Source: Brachynemurus nebulosus
Lineage: Eukaryota; Arthropoda; Insecta; Neuroptera; Myrmeleontidae
NCBI GenBank assembly: GCA_035578155.1
Contig: JAPWDM010000044.1
Coordinates: forward strand, 1,266,001 to 1,330,000
Direction of reading: 5' to 3'
DNA: 64,000 nucleotides
Shown in pieces: positions 12,811-24,523 of the stretch. Below the pieces are notes generated by a model. It saw only the letters and a program-made list of their open reading frames with translations, was not told where the DNA came from and made no database searches. Numbering within the stretch: the first letter of the stretch is position 1; the number at the start of each line of letters is the position of its first letter. The translations under genes and the position numbers were made by a program.

Positions 12811-13125
12811 TTTATTAAAATAAAAAAAAAATGTGTTTTTATTTAGAGGAAAACCTGTATAAACCTGTTTTCAGATATGAATATGATAAAATTATGAATC
12901 AAGGTACAGAGTTCGCGGTGGTTCAGACTAGCAACGCCATATTTTAACTATCAGAAAGATTTTCAGTGCCATCTGTTGACAATTTCTCAAACTTACGCAC
13001 AGGGATCGTTAATATCCGGACGAGCTGCGACATCTAGTAGCGAAATTACAGGGCTCGAAGTTGGCTGCGCCATCTATTAGGGAAATTTTGAATTCTTAGG
13101 TTCGGTTAGATTAAAAAAATTTTTG

Positions 13126-13164
13126 TTAGGTTAGGTTAGGTTATGTTAGGTTAGGTTAGGTTAG
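13126..13164 (+). repeat. Telomere-type TTAGG run
   Basis: About seven TTAGG units with one TTATG variant. The corresponding place in the left arm (near 7500-7520) has only two or three. TTAGG is the canonical arthropod telomere unit. Here it is embedded in looser words such as CGGTTAGGTT and TTGGGTTTG, so local slippage is as likely as a telomeric origin. Confidence 0.75.
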
Positions 13165-13372
13165 ACCAAATTTCCTTAGGTTCGGTTAGGTTGGATCAAG
13201 TTCCGTTAGGTTCAGTTGGGTTTGAGAGCAAATTTTGCTCCACCCACCGCCGGAGGCTTCTAGAACCGCCCCGGTAGTTTCCCTCCATCCGAGGTCGCTC
13301 AAAAAATTCGGATGGAGGGATGGAGGATCTAGAATGTCCCGAAAGTAATTACTTTCTTCCCCCAGATATCCT

Positions 13373-14940
13373 TAAAAATTGGCCTAACATTTCGATTCCA
13401 TAATTTTTTTAAAAATTTATTTTGACAAAAAGACTATATCCTCGTTTAAAAAAAAATTTTTTTGAAGTATACATAAGTAACTATACTGAATTTTTTTTTT
13501 GCATTGAAAGAAATTATTTTTTGAGTCGAAGAACCTTTTTGAGAATGTATATAGGTATACAATATTTGTATGATTTTAAAAGTCATGCTGCCTTTGTAGT
13601 AGATATTTAAATTATAAACTATTTAATCACAATCACGTTCTCTCAATACCTACTATCAAATTTATTACTTACAAATACACACAATATTTAATAACCAAAA
13701 AAATTGATAATAATAAGGTTAGGTCAATAAAAATAATTATACTTAAATAACTACAAGTTTTCACAGTGAAAAAAATTATTTCTTTCCATGGAAATATAGG
13801 TATCTTAACACAAATAATAAATAAATTGTTTTATTAATATTAATTAGATTCAATCCAAATATGGTTCCCATACTCACATAAGATTACAATTTTTTGCTAA
13901 TAATTAAAAAATGTTATTTCAGTTTTTAAAATGCAGTTTATAAGTTTTTAATAATTTCCTGATATCAAAAATATATGTACTAGACAATTTCTTATTATTC
14001 GAATTAATAAAATAAATAAATAAAATAAGGGAATTAATTACAGTGCTTCGTAATAAATTTAAGACCACCAGAGAATTTATATGGTTGAAAATTTTACAAT
14101 TAGGATTCTATTTGCTAGAAATTTTTAAATGGCAGATTCCAGAAAAATCTTAAATTGCTTAATGTATGTACAAGAACATTTTTCTTATACGTATAGTACT
14201 TTTACTCTCCCATCAGAAACCATTTTTTTTAAAACGTTTACGATTATGGACGCCGTACGATCGACGTCAAGTAAAATCTGAATAGCCTGAATAACTGCGA
14301 TACAAAGCTGTACCGCATCAGTATAAAGCGTACACCAATAAGGTAGGTCTACAAACATAGTACATACTTTTTTGCGCACCTATGTGATACAAAATAAGCT
14401 ATAATTTTATTCACCCTAACTTTTAATTTTCACTCTTTTCAAGTACAAGACACCCTTGCACCAGGACCGACGAGAGAAATGACGGGGCCACCGACACAGG
14501 AAAAAACTTTCAAAAAAGTTTTTTCTTAAAAAATACTATTGAAGGGCCGTCTAGAGAGAAATTACCCTTTTCAGTCATATAATTACATTTGTTAGTACCT
14601 ATACGTATACTTACAATTTAATACGGTGTATATATACCTATTATTTCGAATGAAATGTCAGAATTCAATCGAAATTTTGAAAAAACCTGTATTCAAAATA
14701 GTTCAAATATTCTAAAATAATGGCATAAGCAGCACTGTTGTAAGAAGAATTAGAACGGCTTGTGTCTCTCGTGTGGCTTCACATTTTAAAAGTGTAATAA
14801 AAAAAAAAAAATTGACCTTTTTCGAGTCCGTAATAAATTTTATGACTTATTTTGGTAAAAATATTTTATCCTTTTAAATTTTTCAGTATTTTTAAATTAT
14901 GTTAAAAAAAAGTTTAAGTTCTATATGGGTTTATATGTAA
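13373..14940. other. Noncoding stretch
   Basis: AT-rich sequence with no convincing gene or element ends. A GC-richer patch at 14455-14560 (ACCGACGAGAGAAATGACGG) looks like an old transposon fragment but has no partner that I could find. Confidence 0.4.
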
Positions 14941-15680
14941 CTTAACTAAAAATTAATATCTTAATAATATTATAAATGTGAAAGTTTCGATGTTTAGATG
15001 TTTGGATGTTTGTTCTCAATCACACAGAAACGGTTGGACCGATTTTGATAAAATTTTACATACACACTCCTTATACTCTAAGTTAACACATGGGCTAAAT
15101 TTTATCCCGGTTGCAAATTCTTGAGGGATACAAAAACAATTATTCAGACACACCCCAAAAAACAAAACTCAATTCGATGAAATTTGGTACACTGGCATTA
15201 TTTATCCTGAGTTAACAAATAGGATAATCTTATCCTAACTAAAGGTTCCTGTGAGATGACTGAACTGAATTCGATTAAATATAATATAGAGACACTATTT
15301 ACTATGAGCACATGTAGCTAGAATTTTAATAACACGTAGAATAGTTTTATCCCGATTGAATGTTCCCAGATGCAAAAGAAATTCCAAAATCATGTCCAAA
15401 TAATTAAACCGAATTTGATAAAATTTGGTACACAGACATGATTAATCCTGATTTAACGCATAGGCTAATCTTATCCTGATTAAAGGTTCCTGTAGGATGA
15501 CTGAATCGAATTTGATAAAATTTAATATATAAACGTTATTTACTATGAACACATATAGTAATAATTTTGAAATAGTTTTAGTCGGGATAGTTTAATCCCG
15601 ATTGAAGGTTTCCGGGGGAAGAAGGGGAAACACAAAGGGGGGAGGCTAATTCAATGCGGGTGAAACCGCGGGTCAGACTT
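14940..15680 (+). repeat. Repeat with GTGAAACCGCGGGTCAGACT tail
   Basis: The segment contains three diverged blocks with the phrases CCGATTTTGATAAAATTT, GAAATTTGGTACACTGGCAT and TTATCCCGATTGAAGGTTCC. It ends GCGGGTGAAACCGCGGGTCA then TTAGTTAT. The repeated TTAACACATAGG/TTATCC phrasing shows internal duplication at about 200-230 bp. Related phrases recur at 15740-15915 and, inverted, at 16600-16735. Confidence 0.5.
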
Positions 15681-16820
15681 AGTTATATTATAAAAATGTG
15701 TTGAAATGATTATGGAAATTCATAATGAATGCAATAGCAATAATAATACATAGGATAGTTTTATCCCGATTGAAGGTTCCCGGTAAAAAAAAAATCAACT
15801 GCTAAATCACATCCAACTAACTAAATCGAAGTCGATGAAATTTAGTACACACAGAGACACTATTTACCCTGATCTAACACATGGTGTAATGTTATCCCGA
15901 TTAAATGTTCCTGTGGGATTCAATATTATTTAATTATAATAACAGCAAAAAATCACGGATCCTTGAAATGTCTACTAAATTGCTTACTTTGACTACTAGA
16001 ACTTGTTGAAAATTTCAAAATGCAAACTAGATTATGAGCTTTTAAAAGTGTAGTTGGTTACAAATGCATACATGCATACAATTTATTTATTATTTTATTT
16101 TATATTTATTCATTATTTTAAATAATTTTTGAAAATTTGAAAAACTTGTAGTGCGATTTTAAACCATTTTTGAACAATTTACATAGCCATATTTTCAAAA
16201 CGGGGGTGGGGCAGAATTTAATTAATAATATTTGATATTTTCGTAATTATATAGTTAATTAAATTCCCAAAGAATGAATGTAGTAATTATTTACTGTCCT
16301 ATAACTGGATTAAAATTGGATTTTTCCGCTATATTCAAATTCTCAGAAAAATATTACCTGAAACTATACATATATACTTAGTTTTTAGGGATTTGCAGTT
16401 GTCTATAATAATTACCTACAGTGTGGACTTGAAAATTTCGGAAGTAAAAAAAACATGAATTGCATTCCGCGGTCACAGGGTACATTTGTCCTCACTGAAG
16501 GTCCCTAGTTTGCATTCTGAAATTCCCAACCTTAATGCAAGCAATATCAAGGATTTATGATTTTTTGCTATTATTAATTAACTGATATTGAATTCACACA
16601 GGAACATTTAACCGGGATAAGATTACACCATGTTAACTCAGAGTAAATAATGTCTCTCGGTGTACTAAATTTAGTTGGATGTGATTTAGCAGTTGATTTT
16701 GTTTCCACCGGGAACCTTCAATCGGGATAAAACTACCCTATGTATTATTATTGCTATTGCATTCACTATAAATTTTCAGAACCATTTCAACACATTTTTA
16801 TAATTTAACTAAGTCCACAC
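15681..16820. repeat. Foldback, arms of about 230-290 bp
   Basis: 15681-15970 is matched in reverse by about 16549-16812. Landmarks include TTATAAAAATGTGTTGAAAT, GCAATAGCAATAATAATACA and CAACTGCTAAATCACATCCA with their complements at the right. The right half is bounded by CAGTGTGGACTT (16424) and AAGTCCACACTG (16809-16820), which may be the ends of a separate element. No coding region is seen. Confidence 0.6.
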
Positions 16821-17553
16821 TGTTGGTACTTATTACAGACAATATTGCAAATCCCCAAAAACTAAGCATACAATTTCTTACTGCTATGTCAGAAAAATGT
16901 TTAAACATAAAGAAAAAACAAAAACAAAAGAAAAAGAAAAAATTTAGATGTAAGGGAAGAGATTTAAATGTAGAAAAATTAGAATATAATCTTTCTTTTA
17001 TACATAATTTTTAATTAGATTTTTAAGAAAGCATTTCTATTCCGGATATATATGAGTTGCCTAGTATCAAAATCTACTAATTCCACTTTATAAAGATCGT
17101 GGGAAATCGCAAAAAACCATAACTCAGTTCAAAATTAATTTTTCGATTAAAGTCATAATTATATTAACTAACAAGGTAAAAAAGATGATTAGTACTATAT
17201 TATCAAAAAACAAAATTATCGTTTTACCCCATTTTTAATCAAAATTATTTGAATTTATTAGGTTTTGATAGTAACATTTATATAAAATGTGTTTTAAAAC
17301 AGAAATTATAAGAGAAATTTATTAAAAAAAAAACTTAATTCAGCAATATTGGATGTATCAGGGTTAGATGATACAATTTGTTTTGTAATATTGTAAACTA
17401 TTTTCATTTTGTCACTTAATTAAAACCAAAGTGCTTACTTAGTAATTCATTTACATCTACGATTTCATTATTTAAAATTTTAGATAAATACCGTGTTTGC
17501 GGGTTACTTGAGCCCAGATTTGCAAATCATCTGATAATTTCAAAAATACACGT

Positions 17554-18518
17554 ACACTGAGAAAAAAATACAGTAATTTTTACTGAAATTTCTGGTAAAA
17601 AATTACTGAGCTCTCTGGTAATGCGGACATAAGTGACAGGCTAAGCAAAAAATACGATAATTTATAGTAAAAATTTTAAATTATCCTATAGCTCAGTAAA
17701 AATTACCGTATTATTTATAAATAAGGCTTTTTTTTATTTATTAATAAATAATTGAATTAAAATAGTTTAAAAGGATATTGATAGAAGGGTAAGCATTAAA
17801 ATCAAATTATTAATATAGAAAAAAATTTTTGTGGTTTTTTATTATTTGTGGAAAAAAATATATAAATTCTTTATTTGACATAGGTATTACATGATAAAAT
17901 TTTTTAACAATAAGCACATTACAATAATTTGTATAAAAACATATTTCAATTAACATATCAAAACTATACAAAAATTCATGAAACAACAATTTTTTTGTTT
18001 TAAAAATTTATTATAAAAAAAAAAAACACTATATAAACATCCAGTCACGTTGGTTATTGAACAACTAAATGAACCAGTCCTGGTTAGTTGCAGTCTGAAG
18101 TCGTGTTGGTCATGTTATTGCGCATGCTCGGTGCTATTGCGCATGCTTCTTTTATTTATTCTCAGCTTATGTGATGCTTGGCTATGCAGTGGTGTGTGAC
18201 AAATAACAAATGCACAACGACTCAGTAAAAATTATTCATATGTCCAGTATATTTTACAAAAAATTAAGTAAATTTTCCCGGTGTCCACTTGAAATTTTAC
18301 TAGCCCATCGAATTTTACGCAGCTGTATAGGAAAAATTCTTAAGGTGTATAGGAAAAATTCTTAAGGTGTACAGGAAAAATTTTCAAATGAATCGTAAAA
18401 AATAATGTTTGAAACGCATTTTTTATATTTTTGCTTAATAATTTCCTACGGACTAGTCACTTAAGACTCGTTTACCGGAGGCAGCTCAGTAATTTTTACT
18501 GGAATTTTTTCTCTGTGT
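17554..18518. mobile_element. Nested TIR element, ACACTGAGAAAAAA ends
   Basis: The left end ACACTGAGAAAAAAATACAG and the complement of the right end, ACACAGAGAAAAAATTCCAG, are inverted repeats continuing into AGTAATTTTTACTG. The interior repeats TTACTGA/CAGTAAAAATTA words several times and includes a GC-richer core at about 18040-18200. No ORF of note. It sits inside the 17491-19516 element and so inserted later. Confidence 0.6.
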
Positions 18519-18784
18519 AACTGTTATACTTATTTGGGACAGGAAATTCAGTATATTAATCTATATATGACTACGGTTAAGTTTATTATATAATATGGAT
18601 CTTTTTCTTATGGCTCATAAATTTTATAGCTTTTTAGATTTTGGGCTCAAGTTAACCTCAAGATCGGGTTACTTGAGCCCAAACCTAAATTTCCAGGTGA
18701 TTTTCATTTGAAAACAGTTTGAGACCATGTAGGATGTTGGTTACTAATTAAAACATTGTACAAACATATAAGGAACTTTACTTA

Positions 18785-19060
18785 TTCAATACTCTTATCG
18801 CAGCATCCTGCATAACGTAGCGAATTTCCGTTTACAAAAATTAGTTTTTCTCGGAAACTAGTTGACATAGAATAATAGTTTAAAGACCTTTTTTGTGTGA
18901 TTTTTTCTCCTCGTTCCAACAGTGTAAAAATTTTTGAATAAGGAGAAATTTTGGAAAAAAGTTAATTTTTTTCATGAAAATTTCCAAAAATAACATGTTT
19001 TGGGCATCGGACGCGCCTGGTTAACGAACTTGTCCAACGGTTTAGGACTTTTAGAAATTT
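18785..19060 (+). repeat. Repeat family B fragment
   Basis: The phrases CGCAGCATCCTGCATAACGT, AGCGAATTTCCG, TCTCGGAAACTAGTTGACAT and GGCATCGGACGCGCCTGGTT identify a family also seen at 28478-29338, 51655-52090, 59456-59720, 63030-63530 and 63952-64000. Confidence 0.6.
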
Positions 19061-19518
19061 CTGCTATAGTCTTGCACCATTTTATACCAAAGTTATAATG
19101 GGCTCAAGTTACCCTAATTTTAAGGTTATTTTACTGATTTATCAAAACCTTAATTTAAAAAATTAACGGAATGGTTAGCAGATGAACATATCTGAATTTA
19201 GTTTAGTAATGAACAAAGTAATAAAATTATACACTTACCTTCCTTTGTAGACTACCACAATTACTTTTACAGTCAAAAGTTAGCAACGTAACAAAACATC
19301 AGTTTCAAACAGAGAGTAAACAACACGTGCCTCACCTCTAGTGTCAATTTTCAGAACTACCTAAACTTAAACACCGTAAACCTACTGCTGTTACTTACTA
19401 GCTAAACATCTAACTGACTTCTACTACTGACTAATATAAGCACAAAACAGAAAATAATACTTTTCCCGTTTTGGGCTCAAGTTACACCACAGGGCTCAAG
19501 TAACCCGTAATTACGGTA

Positions 19519-20491
19519 CTAAGATACAAATTTTACGTGAAAACATAATTTTATACTTCGTACGTCCCGCATGTCAGTGAAAAAATTAAAATTTGAACGT
19601 TTAAAATCTAAAATGTAGGTTATGTATAGGTAATTAGCAGGATTTGTAAAGTTTTCAATGTAATTTTAGCAGGATTTGAAAATTATGTTATATTTCAGTT
19701 GCAGATTTCTTTAGTAAGCAGTTAAAACTACAATAAAAAATGTTAAGGGGCATATGCCTTGTTGCATTTAAAAATTAATGGCCCTAAAAAATCAAAAAAT
19801 TCGAAAAGTGCATTTAGTAGATTTTGATACTATAATAGGCGACACATATATTTTGCTTGACAGACAGCACGAAAATAATCTTTTTGATTTTCTTTGGTGA
19901 ACTCTATCTTTTTTAAACGAATTTTCTTTTCTTTTTCATTGGATGATCCGGAATTCTTTAAAACAATTTTCCTTTTGACTGGAGAAGCTTCATTTTATTA
20001 TTCATTTTGCCTGACTCCATTCCATAATTACAAACTAATAGATTCAAATTAAATACAAGTTGCACGAATTTGTTGTTCGTAATGATCATACAAATTACAG
20101 AAATTATTAAAAATAGGTAACAGCAATACACAAAGAAATAATTTGTAAATTAGTTACCTCTATTTATTGATTTTGTTCTCGTCAAAAAATTTTTTCGGTC
20201 ACTAAGCACGCATATAAACTACAGTGCCTCCTTTTGTCAAATGATGACATTAAGCGCAAAGTGAAAAAGCAAACGATATTAGATCTGATTCAATCATACA
20301 TCTAATTAGCTCAATTAGGCTATTATTCTTTTTGCCCGACCTCTCCGTCTTGCCCGTCCGTACCCTATAGTCAAAAAATCCCAATGAGGAAAACCATTCT
20401 ATTCAAAAGTTACAACAAAACAAAATTTATTTTGCGTTTTTAAGGATAAATGGGTACATTTTCAGGAAAATCTCTGAAAATTACATTTTAA
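19519..20491. other. Noncoding stretch
   Basis: No gene seen. TTAGTAGATTTTGATACTAT (about 19814-19833) is the complement of a sequence at 17063-17082, so the 17.5-19.5 kb element may sit inside an older inverted-repeat structure. Confidence 0.4.
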
Positions 20492-20858
20492 AGCTTTTAT
20501 TTAAAAATGGGCTAAGAAAAATGAAATAACTACTGAGTGAAGTTTGAAGCAATATGCATGCAACATAATTTATAAATTTCACGAAGAATTTTTTCAACCT
20601 TCTCCTTCTTGGGAGAAGGTTGAAAAAATTCTTCGTGAAATTTATATATCCCAAAAAAAATATTGTTATAATTTATAAAAGCTCGAGGCGTTATTATTAA
20701 TTATTTCTGTTTTGGATATAAGTGTAGCTATTTTACTTTTCAGTACTTACCAAACTTGATTAAACGCCTCAAGCTTTTATAAATTATGTTGCATATTGCT
20801 TCAAACTTCACTCAGTAGTTATTTCATTTTTCTTAGCCCATTTTTAAATAAAAGCTTT
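20492..20858. repeat. Nested double palindrome
   Basis: Outer arms 20492-20577 and 20776-20858 are almost perfect reverse complements (AAATGGGCTAAGAAAAATGA and its complement). Just inside the left arm is a separate perfect hairpin, 20571-20646, with a stem of about 35 bp (CACGAAGAATTTTTTCAACC) and a loop of about 6 nt. A third, shorter pair (TTTATAAAAGCTCGAGGCGT near 20672) lies between. No coding capacity. Confidence 0.8.
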
Positions 20859-22734
20859 TTCTTAAAAAACATTTTTTTTTACTTTATTTTTTTTCTACTC
20901 TTTAGTCTGATTACAATTAATTAAAAAAAAAAAAAAAAAAAAAAAAAGAAAAAAGAAAAAAAAAAAACAAAACAAAAAATTGCAATGTAAAATCAATGGA
21001 CAATATTTGACAATTCGAAACGTCAAAAAGTTACATAGGACTAAAAATCAACCATTTTGGTTTGGAGCAATTTAGGGAAAAACTAATTATACAATATTGC
21101 ATTGTCATCAAGGTTAGAAACGTATGCAAAATTTGAAACCTCTAGCTCAATTAGAATCTGTCTAAATTTTGATTCCAAGATTTGATCTAAACCAACATAC
21201 TAACATAGCAAGTTAAATAAAAGCTTTTAAAAGTACTCAAGGTGCCAAACTAATGAGGTAAATATTCAAATTTTATTTTAATTTATTATTCTGTTATGTT
21301 AAAGTATTTACTGAAAATTATAATTTTATAATTAAATTATACATTAAAATACCTAAATAAAAAAAAAAAAAATTTAAAAAAAAAGTTGTTAAAATCATCT
21401 TACTTAAAAGATGTATGTAAAGTATTTATTTTTAGATTCAACAAGAATATATTATACAAAAATCTAAAAATACTTTTATTTAAAAGTGTAAAAATCTAGA
21501 AATCTAGAAAAATTTTCCGTCGGTACTTACTGGTAAAAAATCAAACAAATTCATTTGATAAAATAATATATAAATCGAACGAAGCGAACACAGCCAGAGT
21601 GAATGTGTACAACCAAACCCCATATCAAAAAGTTACAACACAACATTATAATACAAATCAGCTTGCCAGGCTGCATGTAGCGTGTATGGCAAACAGGGCA
21701 AACAAGAGGAGTGCACGAACGATATGCGAACACAAACAAGGTGGACAGGAGACGTTAGATTGCCTGCTGCTTACCGCGGACGCACGGCTTGGCTGTCAAA
21801 AAACAAAGCTAAAATATAAAATATAGGCGTGGCAAAAATCCCCGCCAACGAGCCCCCACTTAAATCGTACATGAACACGAAGGCGTACCGTACACGACAC
21901 GATTAGCCAATACGGATTGCAACGTGTGTGGTCTAAACGATTGTTCATCTTCATTTACAAATCTTGTAATGGCAATTTAGTGATCGAACACTTTACTAAC
22001 ACACACACTAACATAATACAACAAAATATAATTGAAACACATTTTAAATAAAAGATAAATTTATTTAATCCATAATTCCATACATATAATAATATGGGAT
22101 AAATATAATACATTATATTTTTATAGGTTATGTAATATTTGTTGAAACAGCCTGCTGCGGTCAGATTATGTTTAATATGATATATGTATTTGATTCCGAC
22201 TGCACTTAAAGAAATAAATAAATATATTATTATTATATTTAAACAGTTTTTTCTCAAAGAGTGCAGGCACTATTTTTCGGTTTTATTTAAATCTGAGTAA
22301 TGGTTTTGAGAATAATAAATAAACGTGTTTTCGCATTAGGGTACTTGTTAATTAGTTTGGTTATTGTGGTTATGTTTAAAAGAGTTGACACATCTCTTAG
22401 ATACTTTATGTAGGTACATGTACTATGTAGCCTATATATTTATCTGTCTGTATTGTTCCTATACATTAAATAGATATATTTACTTGAATTTATGATAAAT
22501 CTCTATGAATAAATTACATACCTACCTATAATAAATACATATATTAATTAAACATTTTATATTTAAATATATTTAACTTAATTTACAAATTCTTAAAATA
22601 TTTTCTAATAAATTTCGAAGACATCTTATTAAATTTTTTTTCTACTTACCTAATTAAAAAAATATTTTTTTAGTTGCTTTATTAGATAACCAATAGTAGG
22701 CTCTTAAAGTGGCCGCGACGACTCCATCTAAAAC
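20859..22734. other. Noncoding stretch with poly-A tracts
   Basis: Long A tracts near 20923-20970 and 21358-21384 may be old retroelement tails. A GC-richer patch at 21590-21940 has short ORFs on both strands with no recognised domain or splice framing. I make no gene call. Confidence 0.4.
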
Positions 22735-22931
22735 TTACAAGGAGAGTGCACAGCCTTGGGGTCGGCGATTTGGCTGAAATTTTTTTTGGTGATAGAGTAC
22801 ACTTAATATGTTAATATATTAAAATAATAGCGCGCACTACTCAGAAAAACTTGTAAAAAAATAATTTAAAAATTTCAACGCAGCTGGTGTAGTTAATATA
22901 CTTGAAAAGGAATATTGTACATAACAGTCCT

Positions 22932-23000
22932 ATTAGTCTAGTGCAATTGGCGTTAGACTGGTAACACAATGGTCATGTGTTCGCAACCGACTCTGTTCAA
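22932..23000 (+). ncRNA. tRNA-like / SINE head, left arm
   Basis: TAGTCTAGTGCAATTGGCG resembles a pol III A box. TGTGTTCGCAACC resembles a B box (GGTTCGANTCC) about 35 nt downstream, and GACTGGTAACAC lies where an anticodon arm would be. Stems are poorly kept, so this is a tRNA-derived repeat, not a functional tRNA. A stretch of T follows at 23009-23030, compatible with pol III termination. Confidence 0.45.
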
Positions 23001-23189
23001 CAAAACTTTTTTGTTAATTTTTTTTTTTTTAATATTAATGAATGTCTTCTTTATTTATAAAACATCTTATTTAAAATATGTATTTGTAACAAATTTTTAA
23101 ATAGATAAATCTGTAAATAGGTAGGATAAAATAAAATTAATTATAAAACTTTTAAAGTAACATTTATTTAATTGTAAATTATTATTATA

Positions 23190-23449
23190 CTTTACACACA
23201 AGATCCAGAGTGATAGTCAAAAACATACAAAACAATAATTTTGTCTGATATGCGTCAAAATTATTTCATGAAAGGAACATTTTCATGAACGTTAATCAAG
23301 TATGTTTTTCACTAGATGTCTTACAGACACCCTGTAATTGTTAAAGACATGCATTCATATGTTGTGTAAATTGTAATAAAAATTATTGTTTTGTATGTTT
23401 TTATGGCAACTATCACTCTGGGTCTTGTGTGTAGAGAATAATAATATAA
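23190..23449. repeat. Inverted pair, ACACAAGATCCAGAGTGATA
   Basis: The left block from 23190 (ACACAAGATCCAGAGTGATA then GTCAAAAACATACAAAAC) is mirrored at about 23380-23449. The interior includes TTTCATGAA words on both sides. It looks like a small MITE within the foldback spacer. Confidence 0.6.
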
Positions 23450-23763
23450 TTTTTATAACACCTGCTTCTAAAGTTCAATATTCGAGCATTGTGTAGTGGG
23501 CGTAAAGAGCAGTTTTTTATATCATTGTAAAACAAATGAGAGTAACTGTGCGCGAAAGTACAAGTGTGCGTGAAAGTAGCTAAAACTATGCGAGAAAATA
23601 ATGATATTCATTTATCAATGATAATCATATTCAAATTAACATGGAAACGATCAACAAATTAATAAAAAAAAACAACAACGTTCTACAAATTAATAAAAAT
23701 TGCTTAAAAATAATTAATTTTTTTCTCTCTATTAAACTTTAGAAGCCGTCGTTATAAAAAATT

Positions 23764-23957
23764 ATGTTCGATACGTATGCGTAAAGAGAGGTATCCGGTA
23801 GGCTTAAATTGGAGCACTCGCTAAAGGGACTAACGTATACACAACGAGATCTCGTGCGCTTACGCACTCGATCTCGTTGTGTATACGTCAGTCCCTTAGA
23901 CTCGTGCCCGAATTTAAGCCTACTAGAATACTTCTCTTTACGCATATGTATCGAAAA
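23764..23957. mobile_element. Hairpin MITE of about 190 bp
   Basis: Nearly the whole segment folds on itself: TTCGATACGTATGCGTAAAG at the left, its complement at the right, and arms meeting at ACAACGAGATC/GATCTCGTTGT around a short centre (CGTGCGCTTACGCACT). The stem is about 85 bp with scattered mismatches. Confidence 0.7.
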
Positions 23958-24138
23958 TAACTATTACAATTAAATAAATGTTACGTTAAAAGTTTTATAT
24001 TTTATTTTATTTTATCTTACCTATTTACAGATTTACCTATTTAAAGATTTGTTACAAATACATATTTTAAATAATATGTTTTATAAATAAAGAAGACATT
24101 CATTAATATTAAAAAAAAAAAAAAATTAACAAAAAAGT

Positions 24139-24215
24139 TTTGTTGAACAGAGTCGGTTGCGAACACATGACCATTGTATTACCAGTCTAACGCTAATCGC
24201 ACTAGACCAATAGGA
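24139..24215 (-). ncRNA. tRNA-like / SINE head, right arm
   Basis: Reverse-strand counterpart of 22932-23000, with the same A-box-like and B-box-like words and few substitutions. Its presence in both arms shows that it was part of the sequence when the foldback formed. Confidence 0.45.
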
Positions 24216-24523
24216 CTGACATGTACAATACTCCTTTTCAAGTATATTAACTACACCAGCTGCGTTGAAATTTTTTAATTATTTTTTTTTACAAGTTTTT
24301 CTGAGTAGTGCGCTCTATTATTTTAATATATTAACATATTAAGTGTACTCTATCACCAAAAAAAATTTCAGCCAAATCGCCGACCCCAAGGCTGTGCACT
24401 CTCCTCGTTAGTGCTTAAGCTAGAAAAAAATTTTGAATTAACTGTTGTCATAACTTGTTCAATTACTGTTGTAGAGTCCGTCTCAGCTTTCTATAGCCCT
24501 AACCAATAGTCTTATAATCTTAA

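Larger units (their letters stand above)
7308..13372. mobile_element. 6-kb foldback element with duplicated gene
   Basis: Two arms of about 2.2 kb (7308-9527 and 11219-13372) are near-identical reverse complements around a 1.7-kb spacer. Each arm carries one copy of the same small gene with its own promoter-like sequence. The copies are transcribed outward, away from the spacer. The arms differ by local events: a ~105-bp tandem duplication in the left arm near 7569-7770 and a TTAGG expansion in the right arm near 13126-13164. No clear target duplication was found. It could be a foldback transposon with gene-bearing arms, or an inverted duplication of a smaller unit; the sequence alone does not decide. 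Confidence 0.6.
11219..13372. repeat. Right arm of the foldback
   Basis: Reverse complement of 7308-9527. It carries the intact copy of the gene. Relative to the left arm it has a longer TTAGG run and only one copy of the ~105-bp segment that is duplicated on the left. Confidence 0.85.
17491..19516. mobile_element. TA-flanked TIR element, GGGTTACTTGAGCCC ends
   Basis: The left end CCGTGTTTGCGGGTTACTTG and the complement of the right end, CCGTAATTACGGGTTACTTG, form inverted repeats. Both are flanked by TA (17489-17490 and 19517-19518). GGGTTACTTGAGCCC or its complement recurs near 18667-18681 and, looser, near 18645 and 19082-19100. TA and this TIR style fit the Tc1/mariner group. On the minus strand near the right end, a leader-like segment ends in a good splice donor (complement of CTTACCTTCC at 19235-19244), possibly the remnant 5' exon of a transposase. 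No transposase ORF remains; other repeats occupy the interior. Confidence 0.6.
22735..24417. mobile_element. Foldback with ~440-bp arms bearing tRNA-like boxes
   Basis: 22735-23180 and about 23970-24417 are reverse complements, with landmarks GAGAGTGCACAGCCTTGGGG, GGCGATTTGGCTGAAATTTT and TTAATGAATGTCTTCTTTAT. Each arm carries the same tRNA-like sequence. The spacer holds two smaller inverted structures (23190-23449 and 23764-23957). No protein-coding gene is visible. A composite of two SINE-like units in inverted orientation, or a foldback element that captured one, are both possible. Confidence 0.65.

Noticed and set aside
21551..22257. Short overlapping ORFs on both strands near 21.6-22.2 kb
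   Set aside because: No domain, no splice framing and no repeat partner; composition alone is not enough.
22932..23000. Functional tRNA gene
   Set aside because: Box-like words are present but the acceptor and anticodon stems do not pair; a tRNA-derived repeat fits better.
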